Numbered from the stretch's first letter, positions 7,129 through 14,313 are shown. The stretch: DNA of 15,021 bases from Thermoleophilaceae bacterium (GCA_013812065.1 JACCUC010000089.1:1-15021), one strand, 5' to 3'. Notes: generated from the letters alone by a model not told the origin. Made by a program: numbers and translations.

Positions 7129-7886
7129 TGGGCAACATCGACGATCCGGGCCCGCGAGAGCTCGTTGCGGCCGACGAGCTCCAGGTAGGCGTCCTCGAGG
7201 CTCGCGACGCCGAACTCGGCGGCGAGATCGTGGCTCGTGCCCTCGGCGACGATCTGGCCGCCGTTGATGAAGGCGATCCGGTCGCAGAGCTGCTCGGCCT
7301 CTTCGAGGTAGTGCGTCGTCAGCAGGATCGTCGTGCCCTCGGCGTTGATGCGCTGGACGTACTGCCACAGCTCGAGGCGCAGCTCGACGTCGACTCCGGC
7401 GGTCGGCTCGTCGAGGATGAGCAGCCTCGGGCGGTGCATCAGGGCGCGGGCGAGGATCAGCCGTCGCTTCATCCCTCCCGAGAGCGTCCTCGTGCTCTCG
7501 TCCTTCTTGGCGGTCAGCGAGAAGACGTCGAGGAGCTCCTTGGTGCGCTCCCGGCGCTCCCTTCTGGGCATCCCGAAGTAGCCGGCGTGGTAGTCGAGCG
7601 TCTCCGCGGCCGTCAGGAACCAGTCGAGGTTCACGTCCTGCGGCGCGAGGCCGACCGCGAGCCGCGCCTCGGAACCGTCCTCGACGGCGTCGTGGCCGAA
7701 GACGCGGATCGTCCCCGCGGTCGGTCGCGCGAGCCCGGTCGTGCAATGGATGAGCGTGGACTTGCCCGCGCCGTTCGGCCCCAGCAGGCCGAAGAACTCC
7801 CCCGCCTCGATTTCGAGCGACACGCCCCGCAGGGCCTCGGTGCCGGTCGAATAGCGCTTGGAGAGGTCGGCGATCTGGAGTGCCAT
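7125..7886 (-). CDS. ABC transporter ATP-binding protein (YadG/DrrA-like)
   Basis: The 253-residue ATPase has all catalytic motifs: Walker A GPNGAGKST (residues 36-44), Q-loop at Gln83, signature LSGGM (135-139), Walker B LLILDEP (155-161) and the switch His192 in TTHYLEEAEQL. It would power the ABC-2 permease encoded immediately downstream with a 4-bp ATGA overlap. ATG 7886 (MALQIADLSKRY) fits the family start. A longer reading from TTG 7949 adds 21 residues that look non-homologous and would begin upstream of the transcript start predicted from the candidate promoter at 7949-7979. The ribosome site is weak. Cargo is unknown. The gene is separated from the desaturase by 124 bp holding that candidate promoter, so the ABC pair may be transcribed on its own. 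Confidence 0.92.
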   Translation of the reverse strand: MALQIADLSKRYSTGTEALRGVSLEIEAGEFFGLLGPNGAGKSTLIHCTTGLARPTAGTIRVFGHDAVEDGSEARLAVGLAPQDVNLDWFLTAAETLDYHAGYFGMPRRERRERTKELLDVFSLTAKKDESTRTLSGGMKRRLILARALMHRPRLLILDEPTAGVDVELRLELWQYVQRINAEGTTILLTTHYLEEAEQLCDRIAFINGGQIVAEGTSHDLAAEFGVASLEDAYLELVGRNELSRARIVDVAQ

Positions 7887-7948
7887 CAGACGCGCCAGGT
7901 GGGCAGGAAGGTCACCGGCGGGGTGAAGGTGTCGAAGAGCATGGGACA

Positions 7949-7979
7949 ATCATGCACCTTCGATCCGACTTGAAGTCAA
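7949..7979 (-). promoter_or_regulatory. Candidate promoter with 19-bp spacer and palindrome for the ABC genes
   Basis: On the minus strand TTGACT (plus 7974-7979) is followed after 19 bases by CATGAT (plus 7949-7954). A perfect 11-bp palindrome, GACTTGAAGTC (7967-7977), overlaps the -35. A 19-bp spacer is characteristic of promoters activated by MerR-family regulators, though there the dyad lies in the spacer rather than over the -35. No regulator gene is nearby, so this is a tentative call. Confidence 0.3.
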
Positions 7980-8010
7980 GGCCGCTCGCGACGGCCGTCG
8001 CGCCGAGCCG

Positions 8011-9081
8011 CTAGCTCGACATGGGTCGGGGAGGGCCGCCGGCGACGCTCCGGTCCCGTGCCTCGGCGAAGGTCACGAGTCGCCGGCGGTCCTCATCCCA
8101 GAGCTTGAGCCGGACGGCGCGCAGTCCGTCGAGCAGCGACAGCGTCGGCACGTCGTGGAAGATCGCGTTCTCGTCGTGCGCGCGCTGGAGGTTGTAGTTG
8201 GGGATGCGTGCGCTCAGGTGGTGGACGTGATGCAACCCGATGTTGCCTGTGAAGAAGCGCAGCGGTCTCGGCAGCTTCAGGTAGGAGCTGCCTCGCAGGG
8301 CCGCGTCCGCGTAGCTCCAGTCACCCGTGCTCTCCCAGTAGGTGTCCTCGAACTGGTGCTGGACGTAGAACAGCCAGACGCCCGCCGCGGCCGCCAGCAA
8401 TGTGGCAGGCCAGTGGACGATCAGATACTCCCTCCACCCGATGGACCAGCACGCGAGGCCGACCATCACGACCAGCGCGAGGTTGGTGAGCATCACGCTG
8501 CGACGGATCCGCGGCCGCGCGGAGCGGGACACGAAGCGCGGCTGCACGACTAGCGCAAAGGTGGGCCCGATCCCGAACATGACGAGCGGGTTGCGGAACA
8601 GTCGGTACCCGAGCCGCCGGATGGGCGTCATGCTCTCGTACTCCGCGACGGTGAAGGTGGGCAGATCCCCGACCCCGCGCCGGTCGAGGTCTCCGGCGGT
8701 GGCGTGGTGCACGGCGTGCTCGTGCCGCCACGCCTCGAAGGGCGAGAACACGAGCAGCCCCAGGGCGGTGCCGACCCACCGGTTCGCGCGCTTGGACGGC
8801 AGGAACGATCCGTGTGTGCAGTCGTGGAAGACGATGAATGTGCGCAGGAGAAATCCCGCGGCGGGAAGCGCCAGCGCCAGCGTCAGCAGGTACGACACGT
8901 CGAGCGCGAGGTACATGGCGACCAGGAGCGCGAGGTAGGGGACGACGGACGTCGCCAGGTCGAGCAGGCTGCGACCGAGGTGGGGTCGCTCGTAGGCGGC
9001 GACCGCATCCCGCCAGTACGGACGCGCCGGACGCGCCGTGCCCGCTTTTGTCCCCGCCGTCACCCTCGCTCCTACGCTCAT
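8011..9081 (-). CDS. Membrane fatty acid desaturase
   Basis: The 356-residue product is a di-iron membrane desaturase that introduces a double bond into acyl chains. All three histidine boxes are present: HDCTH (residues 86-90), HEHAVHH (120-126) and HHVHH (284-288), with the usual context IGLHHVHHLSARIPNYNL. A further HQFED lies near residue 242. Hydrophobic segments near 43-82, 102-114, 195-215 and 219-240 fit the family topology. It most resembles omega-6/delta-12 (DesA-like) desaturases, but position specificity cannot be read from sequence. ATG 9081 has GGAGGA four bases upstream, a strong ribosome site. A TAGGAT -10-like hexamer (plus 9154-9159) lies about 75 bases upstream without a clear -35. 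The gene is divergent from the DUF2277 gene and shares a 177-bp intergenic region with it. Confidence 0.92.
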   Translation of the reverse strand: MSVGARVTAGTKAGTARPARPYWRDAVAAYERPHLGRSLLDLATSVVPYLALLVAMYLALDVSYLLTLALALPAAGFLLRTFIVFHDCTHGSFLPSKRANRWVGTALGLLVFSPFEAWRHEHAVHHATAGDLDRRGVGDLPTFTVAEYESMTPIRRLGYRLFRNPLVMFGIGPTFALVVQPRFVSRSARPRIRRSVMLTNLALVVMVGLACWSIGWREYLIVHWPATLLAAAAGVWLFYVQHQFEDTYWESTGDWSYADAALRGSSYLKLPRPLRFFTGNIGLHHVHHLSARIPNYNLQRAHDENAIFHDVPTLSLLDGLRAVRLKLWDEDRRRLVTFAEARDRSVAGGPPRPMSS

Positions 9082-9258
9082 CGCTCCTCCGTACGTCGCC
9101 CCGGTCGGCGCTCCGCGAAACGGTCACGCGGGTCGACCTACCCAAGGTGGCTCATCCTATCGGCGGTCGCCGCGAGACGGATCGTAGCTCGCATACGCTC
9201 GTCGAGGTATCTGAGCCAAGGCAGGTCCTTGCGTCGCGCAGGGTCTAGGCTGTGGGGC

Positions 9259-9528
9259 ATGTGTCGCAACATCCGAACCCTCCACAACTTCGATCCCCCG
9301 TCGACCGAGGAGGAAGCCCGCGCGGCGGCCCTCCAGTACGTCCGGAAGGTAAGCGGCTACACCAGGCCCTCACAGGCGAACGCCGCGGCGTTCGACCGCA
9401 CCGTCGAAGCCGTGTCCCAAGCCACCGTGGAGCTCCTGGACGACCTCGTCACCTCGGCGCCGCCGAAGGATCGCGAAGCGGAAGCAGCAAAGGCGAGAGC
9501 ACGCAGCGCGGCGCGGTACGCCGCCTAG
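9259..9528 (+). CDS. DUF2277 family protein
   Basis: The 89-residue product matches the DUF2277 family closely: it begins MCRNIRTLHNFDPPSTEEEA and continues with ALQYVRKVSGYTRPSQAN, the conserved block near residues 25-41. The family is small, cytosolic and of unknown function. The C-terminal third is Ala/Arg-rich and helical. ATG 9259 is chosen because the family begins exactly with MCRNIR. The frame is open far upstream but antisense to the desaturase there. The ribosome site is poor (only GGGG about 3 bases upstream). The gene stands alone, divergent from the desaturase, with the DMT-like gene 213 bp downstream. Confidence 0.88.
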   Translation: MCRNIRTLHNFDPPSTEEEARAAALQYVRKVSGYTRPSQANAAAFDRTVEAVSQATVELLDDLVTSAPPKDREAEAAKARARSAARYAA

Positions 9529-9741
9529 CTCGAGCGCCGGCCCGCTGAGTCCGGGACGTTTCCTCTACCGTTCAGCGAAGGTATGCGCGCGCAGCAACGC
9601 TGTCTCCGTGGCCGTAGCGAGGCGGCCTCACGCGGCCGGCGGCCGGGCACGGACGAACGGGGGGATGAGGACTAGAGCGATGGCCGGCCGGACACGCGTT
9701 TCATTTGCCTCGGTCCGAACCGGCCGCAGGCCAAGCGGGCG

Positions 9742-10665
9742 GTGAGCGACTTGACGGTGGCCTTCACCGTTGGCCTCGTGTGCGCGGTCGTGTCCGCCTT
9801 CGGGACCAATCTCAGCTTTCTCTACAAGCACCGCGGCGCCGTGGCCGCCCCGGACGTCGACATCCGCAAGCCGCTGCGCAGCGCGATCGACCTCTTCCGC
9901 TCGAAGTGGTGGACGATCGGCTGGGCGGTCGCAGTGGTGGCGTTCGGGGCCCACGTCGCCGCGCTTGCCCTCCTTCCCCTGTCGCTCGCTCAGTCCGTTC
10001 TCTCCGGCGGCTTTGTGCTCCTCGCCGTGCTCGCTGAGCGCTACTTCGGGTTCGACCTCGGTCGACGCCAGTGGTTTGGAGTGGTTCTGGTCGCAGTCTC
10101 GCTCGCTCTCATCGGCGTGACCGGCATGGGCGGCGGCAGCAACTCCCAGTACTCGATCGCCGGAATGATCCTCTTCGAGGGCGGCGCACTCGCGCTCGGG
10201 CTGCTGTTCGTCTTCTCGCACCGGGTGCCCCGGCTTCGCGCGCAGCGCGGCGTACTGCTGGGGGCGGCTGCGGGCATCGGTTTCGGAATCTCGGACGTGG
10301 CTGTCAAGGCGTTGAGTGGAGACCTCGACAGCGGCCTGCCGGGTCTCGTGAGCGCATGGTCGGTCTTGATCGTGCTCACCGGCATCGGCGCCTTCTTCGC
10401 ATCCGCGCGAAGCCTTCAGATCGGCGAGGGCGTGTCGGTGATAGCGGTCACCTCGGTGGCAGCCAACCTGTCGGCGATCCTGGCCGGAGTGCTCGTCTTC
10501 GGGGATCCGCTCGGGGAGGACGCTCTCGTGGTGATCGCGCGCGTGACCGCGTTCGTGCTCGTGCTGGTGGCCGCCGGGCTGATGCCGGCGCCCGTCCGGG
10601 CGGGCGAGGCCATGAAGAAGTCGTCAAGCGCAGACGAGGGGTCCCGGTCGCCGAGCCCCGCTTAG
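9742..10665 (+). CDS. DMT-superfamily membrane transporter (NIPA/EamA-like)
   Basis: The 307-residue product has about nine hydrophobic helices and the two-fold pattern of the drug/metabolite transporter superfamily. The first helix is TVGLVCAVVSAFGTNLSFLY, followed by a polar loop (residues ~32-57) and a helix with ALLPLSLAQSVLSGGFVLL. The motif LAERYFGFDLGRRQWFGV is like the NIPA magnesium-transporter-like branch of DMT proteins. The second half repeats the pattern (GIGFGISDVAVKALSG; SVIAVTSVAANLSAILAGVL). The tail is polar and Ser-rich. Substrate is not predictable; the NIPA resemblance points to a cation or small solute. The start is GTG 9742 with a weak ribosome site; no better in-frame start is seen upstream. 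Convergent with the PH-domain gene, with only 42 bp between the stops and no convincing terminator in the gap. Confidence 0.85.
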   Translation: MSDLTVAFTVGLVCAVVSAFGTNLSFLYKHRGAVAAPDVDIRKPLRSAIDLFRSKWWTIGWAVAVVAFGAHVAALALLPLSLAQSVLSGGFVLLAVLAERYFGFDLGRRQWFGVVLVAVSLALIGVTGMGGGSNSQYSIAGMILFEGGALALGLLFVFSHRVPRLRAQRGVLLGAAAGIGFGISDVAVKALSGDLDSGLPGLVSAWSVLIVLTGIGAFFASARSLQIGEGVSVIAVTSVAANLSAILAGVLVFGDPLGEDALVVIARVTAFVLVLVAAGLMPAPVRAGEAMKKSSSADEGSRSPSPA

Positions 10666-10707
10666 CTGGGGTTGGCCGGACGCGGGGCGACGCGACCCTG
10701 TGGCCGG

Positions 10708-11286
10708 CTATCCCGCGCTGACCGCCGAGCGCTCGTCGAGAAGCTCGGCGAGCTCGCTCGCGTGACGCTGGCGGATGCCGCTGAACGTAGCCCTGCCCTT
10801 CGGGGAGAAGACCGCGATCCTCGTGCCGAGCCACCGCCGGCCCCTCATCTCGACTCGAGCGATGTCCTCATGCCGAAGAGACAGCGTTCGGCGGGGTGCC
10901 ACGAAGATCAGTCGACGGTCGGTGACGACGAGGACCCCGTCGTGACCGGCGTTGATCCCCGCGGCCATGTCGAGGATCTCTTCACCCTCACCGAGCAGGT
11001 CGCCCAGGCTCCCGAGCACTGTTCGGGTCTCAGCGATCGCACGGCTTCTATGGCCAACCGCGTCGATTTCGGCGGGTTGAGGCTCGGGCTTTCTCTCCGA
11101 GGAGGGCGACGAACTTCGCGCGAGCCGCAGCCTTCGCGACTTCCGCAGCGCGCGGTCGTGCTCGCGATCGGCTCGCCTCAGCGCCCTCTCCGCCTCCGCG
11201 AGTTGGCCGATCTCGGCGCGCTGGCGCTCGCGCATGGGACCGGCGGCGGCCTCGACCGCGTCCCGCTTGCTCTCGGACGGTGACAT
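10708..11286 (-). CDS. PH domain-containing protein (bacterial YokE-like PH)
   Basis: The 192-residue product has a charged, helix-prone N-terminal part (about residues 8-55, rich in Arg, Glu and Ala, possibly a coiled coil), a Ser/Pro linker (56-72) and a C-terminal bacterial pleckstrin-homology-like domain (about 88-187). The domain begins with LLGEGEEILDMAAG and contains the characteristic GVLVVTDRRLIFVAPR strand pair, followed by SLRHEDIARVEMRGR. Such domains act as small binding modules; the ligand is unknown. No signal peptide or membrane helix is seen. ATG 11286 has GGAAG about nine bases upstream. The gene follows the sigma-factor gene and a small ORF with short spacing on the same strand, so it may be the last gene of that operon. 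Confidence 0.75.
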   Translation of the reverse strand: MSPSESKRDAVEAAAGPMRERQRAEIGQLAEAERALRRADREHDRALRKSRRLRLARSSSPSSERKPEPQPAEIDAVGHRSRAIAETRTVLGSLGDLLGEGEEILDMAAGINAGHDGVLVVTDRRLIFVAPRRTLSLRHEDIARVEMRGRRWLGTRIAVFSPKGRATFSGIRQRHASELAELLDERSAVSAG

Positions 11287-11304
11287 CGAGAAGACGCTTC
11301 CGTG

Positions 11305-11478
11305 TCAGCGGCGGAGGTTCCGCGGCATCCTGACGCTGGCCCGAGGAGGCACCACGACCGAGCTGCGCGAAGGTTCCTTCACAGGGGGGTCCGCGCGCTG
11401 AGCCCGTGCGCCGGGGTCGATCATGCGGCTCATGGTCTCAAACAAGGCGGGGCGTGGTGCGCGACCCTTCCCGCTCAT
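11305..11478 (-). CDS. Small basic ORF overlapping the sigma-factor stop
   Basis: A 57-codon frame starts at ATG 11478, overlapping the sigma-factor stop in an ATGA, and ends 18 bases before the PH-domain gene start. The product is Arg/Pro-rich and basic (begins MSGKGRAPRPALFETMSRMI, ends RMPRNLRR) with no signal peptide, membrane segment or recognised domain. The ATGA overlap and tight spacing on both sides argue for a real coupled gene. The composition, typical of spurious frames in GC-rich DNA, argues against. I do not recognise it. Confidence 0.4.
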   Translation of the reverse strand: MSGKGRAPRPALFETMSRMIDPGARAQRADPPVKEPSRSSVVVPPRASVRMPRNLRR

Positions 11479-12794
11479 CGTGAGGTCTCGGATGCTCGAG
11501 ATCGGAGCGGCATCGGCTGTGGCGCCGCCGATTGGCGCGCGCACGCGGCGACACGCTCCAGCAGCAGCGTACGCTCGCGTGCATTCTGCGTGAGCGCTCC
11601 CGCGCGCTCGAACTCCACCCGCGCCTCGTCGAAGCGGCCGAGCCTGGCGAGGAGGTCGCCGCGGACGCTCGGCAGGAGGTGGTAGTTCGCCAGCGACGGC
11701 TCGGCGGTCAGCCCGTCGACGATCTCGAGGCCCGCTGCCGGGCCGAAGGCCATTGCGAGTCCGACCGCACGGTTCAGCTCCACGACCGGGGACGGCGCGA
11801 CCTGGGCGAGCGCATCGTAGAGCGCCGCGATGCGCACCCAGTCCGTCTCTTCCGGGGTACGCGCTCGCGCGTGGCAGGCGGCTATCGCGGCTTGGAGGGC
11901 GTACGGGCCGAGCATGCCGCCAAGCTCCACGGCGCGCTCGAGCGCCGCGAGACCGCGATGGACGAGCACGTGATCCCAGCGCGCGCGGTCTTGGTCGAGC
12001 AGCAGGACGGGCTCTCCCGACGGGCCGATCCGGGCCCTCGAGCGCGACGCCTGGATCTCCATCAGGGCGACGAGGCCGTGGACCTCCGGCTCCTTCGGAG
12101 CGAGCTCGGCCAGGATGCGGCCGAGGCGAAGCGCCTCCTCGCCCAGCGTGGGTCGCATCCAGTCGTCACCGGCTGTCGCCGAGTAGCCCTCGTTGAAGAC
12201 GAGGTAGACGACCTCGAGCACCGACCCCAGACGGTCGGCGAGCTCGTCCCGGCCGGGGACCTCGAAGGGGACGCGGGCCTCGCCGAGGGTCCGCTTGGCC
12301 CGGACGATGCGCTGGGCGACGGTCGACTCCTTGACGAGGAACGCGCGCGCGATCTCGTCGGTCGTCAGCCCTCCGAGCAGGCGCAGCGTGAGCGCAACGC
12401 GTGCCTCGGTCGAGAGCACCGGATGGCAGGTCGTGAACACCAGGCGCAGGAGGTCATCGCCGATGTCGTCGTCGATCGCGGCGTCGAGATCGGGCTCGGT
12501 GATCGCCTGCCCGTCCTCGAGCTCGCGACCGAGCTCCTCGTGCTTGCGCTCGAGGCGCCGGGCTCGACGCAGCCGGTCGATCGCGCGGTGCTTCGCGGTG
12601 GCCATGAGCCAGGCGCCCGGGTTGTCCGGGACGCCCGACTCCGGCCACTGCTCGAGTGCGGCGACGAGGGCCTCCTGGGCGAGGTCCTCGGCCAGACCGA
12701 CGTCGCGGACGATCCGCGCGAGACCGGCGATGAGCCGGGCCGACTCGATCCGCCAGACCGCGTCGATCGCGCTATGCGCATCGGAAGCCGCCAC
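11475..12794 (-). CDS. ECF-family RNA polymerase sigma factor with long C-terminal extension (ECF42-type)
   Basis: The 439-residue product has a sigma-70 region 2 (about residues 10-82; LAEDLAQEALVAALEQWP and NPGAWLMATAKHRAIDRLRR) and region 4 (about 118-172; LTLRLLGGLTTDEIARAFLV, VAQRIVRAKRTL). It then has a roughly 260-residue extension with VYLVFNEGYSAT, a DUF6596-type segment and a TPR-like C-terminal part (YDALAQVAPSPVVELNRAVG; GDLLARLGRFDEARVEFERA). This architecture next to a DGPF (YCII-like) gene defines ECF group 42, in which no classical anti-sigma factor is present and the extension is thought to control activity. The start is GTG 12794, nine bases after the DGPF gene stop, so co-transcription and coupling are likely. 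Stop codon overlap (ATGA) links it to a small ORF. A matching promoter lies before the DGPF gene. A 560-codon antisense frame over this gene is a shadow. Confidence 0.92.
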   Translation of the reverse strand: MAASDAHSAIDAVWRIESARLIAGLARIVRDVGLAEDLAQEALVAALEQWPESGVPDNPGAWLMATAKHRAIDRLRRARRLERKHEELGRELEDGQAITEPDLDAAIDDDIGDDLLRLVFTTCHPVLSTEARVALTLRLLGGLTTDEIARAFLVKESTVAQRIVRAKRTLGEARVPFEVPGRDELADRLGSVLEVVYLVFNEGYSATAGDDWMRPTLGEEALRLGRILAELAPKEPEVHGLVALMEIQASRSRARIGPSGEPVLLLDQDRARWDHVLVHRGLAALERAVELGGMLGPYALQAAIAACHARARTPEETDWVRIAALYDALAQVAPSPVVELNRAVGLAMAFGPAAGLEIVDGLTAEPSLANYHLLPSVRGDLLARLGRFDEARVEFERAGALTQNARERTLLLERVAACARQSAAPQPMPLRSRASETSR

Positions 12795-12803
12795 GACACC
12801 CGA

Positions 12804-13229
12804 CTACTGGTTCGCGGCCGCCTGCTCGCGGATGCGCTGCTCCTGCTCCCTGAGCTCTGGCGTGAGCTCCTCACCGAAGTCCTCGGCCTCGAACACCTGG
12901 CGGATCTCGATCTCGGCCTCGCCCTCGAGCGGGTCGGGGCAGCGCTTGACCCACTCGATGGCCTCTTCCCTGGACCTGACCTGGATCAGCCAGTAGCCGG
13001 CGATCAGCTCCTTGGACTCGGTGAACGGCCCGTCGACCACGGTCCGCTCCCGTCCCGAGAACTTGACGCGCGCCCCCTTCGAGCTTGGTTGCAGACCTTC
13101 GCCCGCCAGGAGAACGCCGGCCTTCACCATCTCCTCGTTGTACCTGCCCATCTCGGCGAGGAGCTCCTCGCTCGGCATGACGCCGGCCTCCGTGTTCTCA
13201 TCGGCCTTGAGTAGGACCATGAATCGCAT
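12804..13229 (-). CDS. DGPF-domain (YCII-related) protein, ECF42 partner
   Basis: The 141-residue product begins MRFMVLLKADENTEAGVMPS and carries the motif that names its family, VVDGPFTESKELIAGYWLIQ (DGPF at residues 66-69), followed by the helix EEAIEWVKRCPDP. It has the ferredoxin-like YCII fold. DGPF proteins are regularly encoded beside ECF42 sigma factors; their biochemical role is unclear. The C-terminal tail is Glu/Gln/Arg-rich. ATG 13229 has AGGAGG seven bases upstream, the strongest ribosome site in the cluster. Upstream lies a predicted ECF promoter. The sigma-factor gene starts 9 bases after the stop, so the DGPF protein would be the most highly made product of the operon. Divergent from the VOC-family gene. 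Confidence 0.93.
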   Translation of the reverse strand: MRFMVLLKADENTEAGVMPSEELLAEMGRYNEEMVKAGVLLAGEGLQPSSKGARVKFSGRERTVVDGPFTESKELIAGYWLIQVRSREEAIEWVKRCPDPLEGEAEIEIRQVFEAEDFGEELTPELREQEQRIREQAAANQ

Positions 13230-13286
13230 CGTGGTGCCTCCTGGGGTTGGGGTCTGAGCCGGGCTCTCCCTGGCTCGTTCTACCTA

Positions 13287-13302
13287 CGCGTCGAACGACG
13301 CG
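13287..13302. repeat. Perfect palindrome overlapping the predicted -10
   Basis: CGCGTCG (13287-13293) and CGACGCG (13296-13302) form perfect 7-bp arms around AA. The left arm covers the predicted -10 of the DGPF/sigma promoter, so a bound repressor would block it. It may also be chance in GC-rich DNA, since CG-rich palindromes are common. Confidence 0.45.
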
Positions 13303-13316
13303 CCGCGAAATCGACA
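13290..13316 (-). promoter_or_regulatory. Predicted ECF42-type promoter (TGTCGA-N17-CGAC)
   Basis: On the minus strand TGTCGA (plus 13311-13316) is followed by 17 bases and then CGAC (plus 13290-13293). This matches the motif I recall as published for ECF42 promoters, TGTCGA at -35 and CGA/TC at -10. It lies about 60 bases before the DGPF start codon, so the transcript would carry a leader of roughly 50 nt. The layout implies that the sigma factor transcribes its own operon. The published consensus is from memory; the match itself is seen in the sequence. Confidence 0.7.
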
Positions 13317-13468
13317 CGTCGCGCAAGTTTCTTTGGTGGTCCGCGGGGATGGGGCGGGCGGCTGCGGCTGGTGGGAGCGGGCGGCGACGAAGGGCGCGCT
13401 CGACGGCGTAGTCTTCAGGGCACGTTGGGTCATTAGGCGCCGGTGGGCCGGCGCGGAGAGGAGAGCGC

Positions 13469-13840
13469 ATGGGACATCCGGTCGTCCACTTCGAGATCAT
13501 CGGAAACGACGCGGAGAAGCTGAGGAGCTACTACTCCGAGCTTTTCGGGTGGGAGATCGACTCCGACAACCCAATGAACTACGGGATCGTACCGCGCGAA
13601 GGGAACGTCTCGGCCGATGGGATCGGAATCGGCGGCGGCGTCGGAGCGGCGCCCGAGGGCTACCCCGGTCACGTCACCTTCTACATCCAGGTGCCCGACG
13701 TGGAGGCCGCCCTGGCGAAGGCCGAGAGCCTCGGCGGGTCGCGGACGATGGGGCCGGACGACGTGATGGAAGGGGTCGAGATAGGCCTCTTCAACGACCC
13801 CGAGGGCCACTTGGTCGGTGTCGTCAACTCGGCGTCGTAG
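13469..13840 (+). CDS. VOC family (glyoxalase/bleomycin resistance-like) protein
   Basis: The 123-residue product has the paired beta-alpha-beta-beta-beta modules of the vicinal oxygen chelate fold. The first module begins VVHFEIIGNDAEKLRSYYSE and includes LFGWEI; the second begins HVTFYIQVPDVEAALAKAES and ends with GLFNDPEGHLVGVV. Potential metal ligands are His7, the His of GHVTFYI and the acidic residues near the C-terminus. The specific substrate is unknown; the family ranges from glyoxalases to antibiotic-binding proteins. ATG 13469 has AGGAG five bases upstream. It is divergent from the DGPF/sigma operon. VOC and DGPF/YCII proteins often cluster near such sigma factors, so a functional link is possible but no matching promoter is seen on this side. 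A GC hairpin follows about 70 bases after the stop. Confidence 0.88.
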   Translation: MGHPVVHFEIIGNDAEKLRSYYSELFGWEIDSDNPMNYGIVPREGNVSADGIGIGGGVGAAPEGYPGHVTFYIQVPDVEAALAKAESLGGSRTMGPDDVMEGVEIGLFNDPEGHLVGVVNSAS

Positions 13841-13911
13841 CCTCGATCCACCGATCCACCCGGTTCCGCGATCGCCCGGGCTCGGCGAACTCCGGAAGCC
13901 AAGGTGATGAC

Positions 13912-13951
13912 GCGCCCCCCGCGACGCTTGCAGAGGGGCGTCCGGGGGCGC
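13912..13951 (+). terminator. Strong GC hairpin after VOC-family gene
   Basis: Left arm 13912-13927 (GCGCCCCCCGCGACGC) pairs with 13938-13951 (GCGTCCGGGGGCGC) with two bulged bases and a 10-nt loop. No T tract follows, but the stem is about 14 bp and very GC-rich. It lies between the VOC gene and the small secreted-protein gene. Confidence 0.5.
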
Positions 13952-14115
13952 GGCACAGAAAGGGGTATGAAGTCCTTCCGTACCTCGGTATGAACGTCGG
14001 AGACCAGTCCCGGTTGGACGTTTACGGCCGAGAAGCGCTGGAAAGGATGCGGCCAAGAAGGGGTATGGAGCCTTCGCAACGACAGTCCTCTCGGGCTGTG
14101 TTCGAGGAGGTTCAT

Positions 14116-14292
14116 ATGAGGCGCAAGGCGCTTGCAGGTGTCGTGGCCGTGGCTGCGATGGCGATTTCCGCTCCGGCGGCGTTCGCGGTTGGTGGGCCGA
14201 ACTCACCCGGCCAGTCCGGAAAGTTCAACCCGAATAGCGGCCCTTGCCAGGGTCCAAACGACCAGCCGAACTGCCCGGGGCCACAGAAGTAG
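14116..14292 (+). CDS. Small secreted Pro/Gly/Asn-rich protein
   Basis: The 58-residue product has a clear Sec signal peptide: a basic start (MRRK), a hydrophobic core (ALAGVVAVAAMAISA) and an AFA cleavage site after residue 24. The predicted mature peptide is only 34 residues, rich in Pro, Gly, Asn and Gln, with two Cys (44 and 53) nine residues apart that could form a disulphide. GAGGAGG (14104-14110), five bases before ATG 14116, is an excellent ribosome site and fixes the start. The frame is open upstream, with another ATG at 13990, but that part lacks family-like or signal-like sequence. A strong terminator-like hairpin follows 21 bases after the stop. I do not recognise a family; the function is unknown. 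Confidence 0.75.
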   Translation: MRRKALAGVVAVAAMAISAPAAFAVGGPNSPGQSGKFNPNSGPCQGPNDQPNCPGPQK

Positions 14293-14313
14293 CTCGATAG
14301 CGAGCGAGGAGTC

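Noticed and set aside
6361..7746. 461-codon reading of the permease gene from 7746
   Set aside because: The extra 206 residues are an Arg/Pro-rich shadow inside the ABC ATPase gene; ATG 7128 with the ATGA overlap is the natural start.
8704..9258. Longer N-terminus for the DUF2277 protein
   Set aside because: The upstream frame is antisense to the desaturase and low-complexity; the family starts at MCRNIR.
11532..13214. 560-codon open frame on the plus strand
   Set aside because: It is antisense to the sigma-factor and DGPF genes, which have clear domains and codon bias; the frame is an Arg/Glu/Leu-rich shadow typical of GC-rich DNA.
13844..13859. Tandem CGATCCAC duplication after the VOC gene
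   Set aside because: Two 8-bp copies only, with no further units; too small to call a repeat element.
13960..14067. AAGGGGTATG twice (13960-13969 and 14058-14067) before the small secreted-protein gene
   Set aside because: GGGTAT resembles the -10 of actinobacterial SigB/SigF promoters, but no GTTT-like -35 lies at the right distance upstream of either copy.
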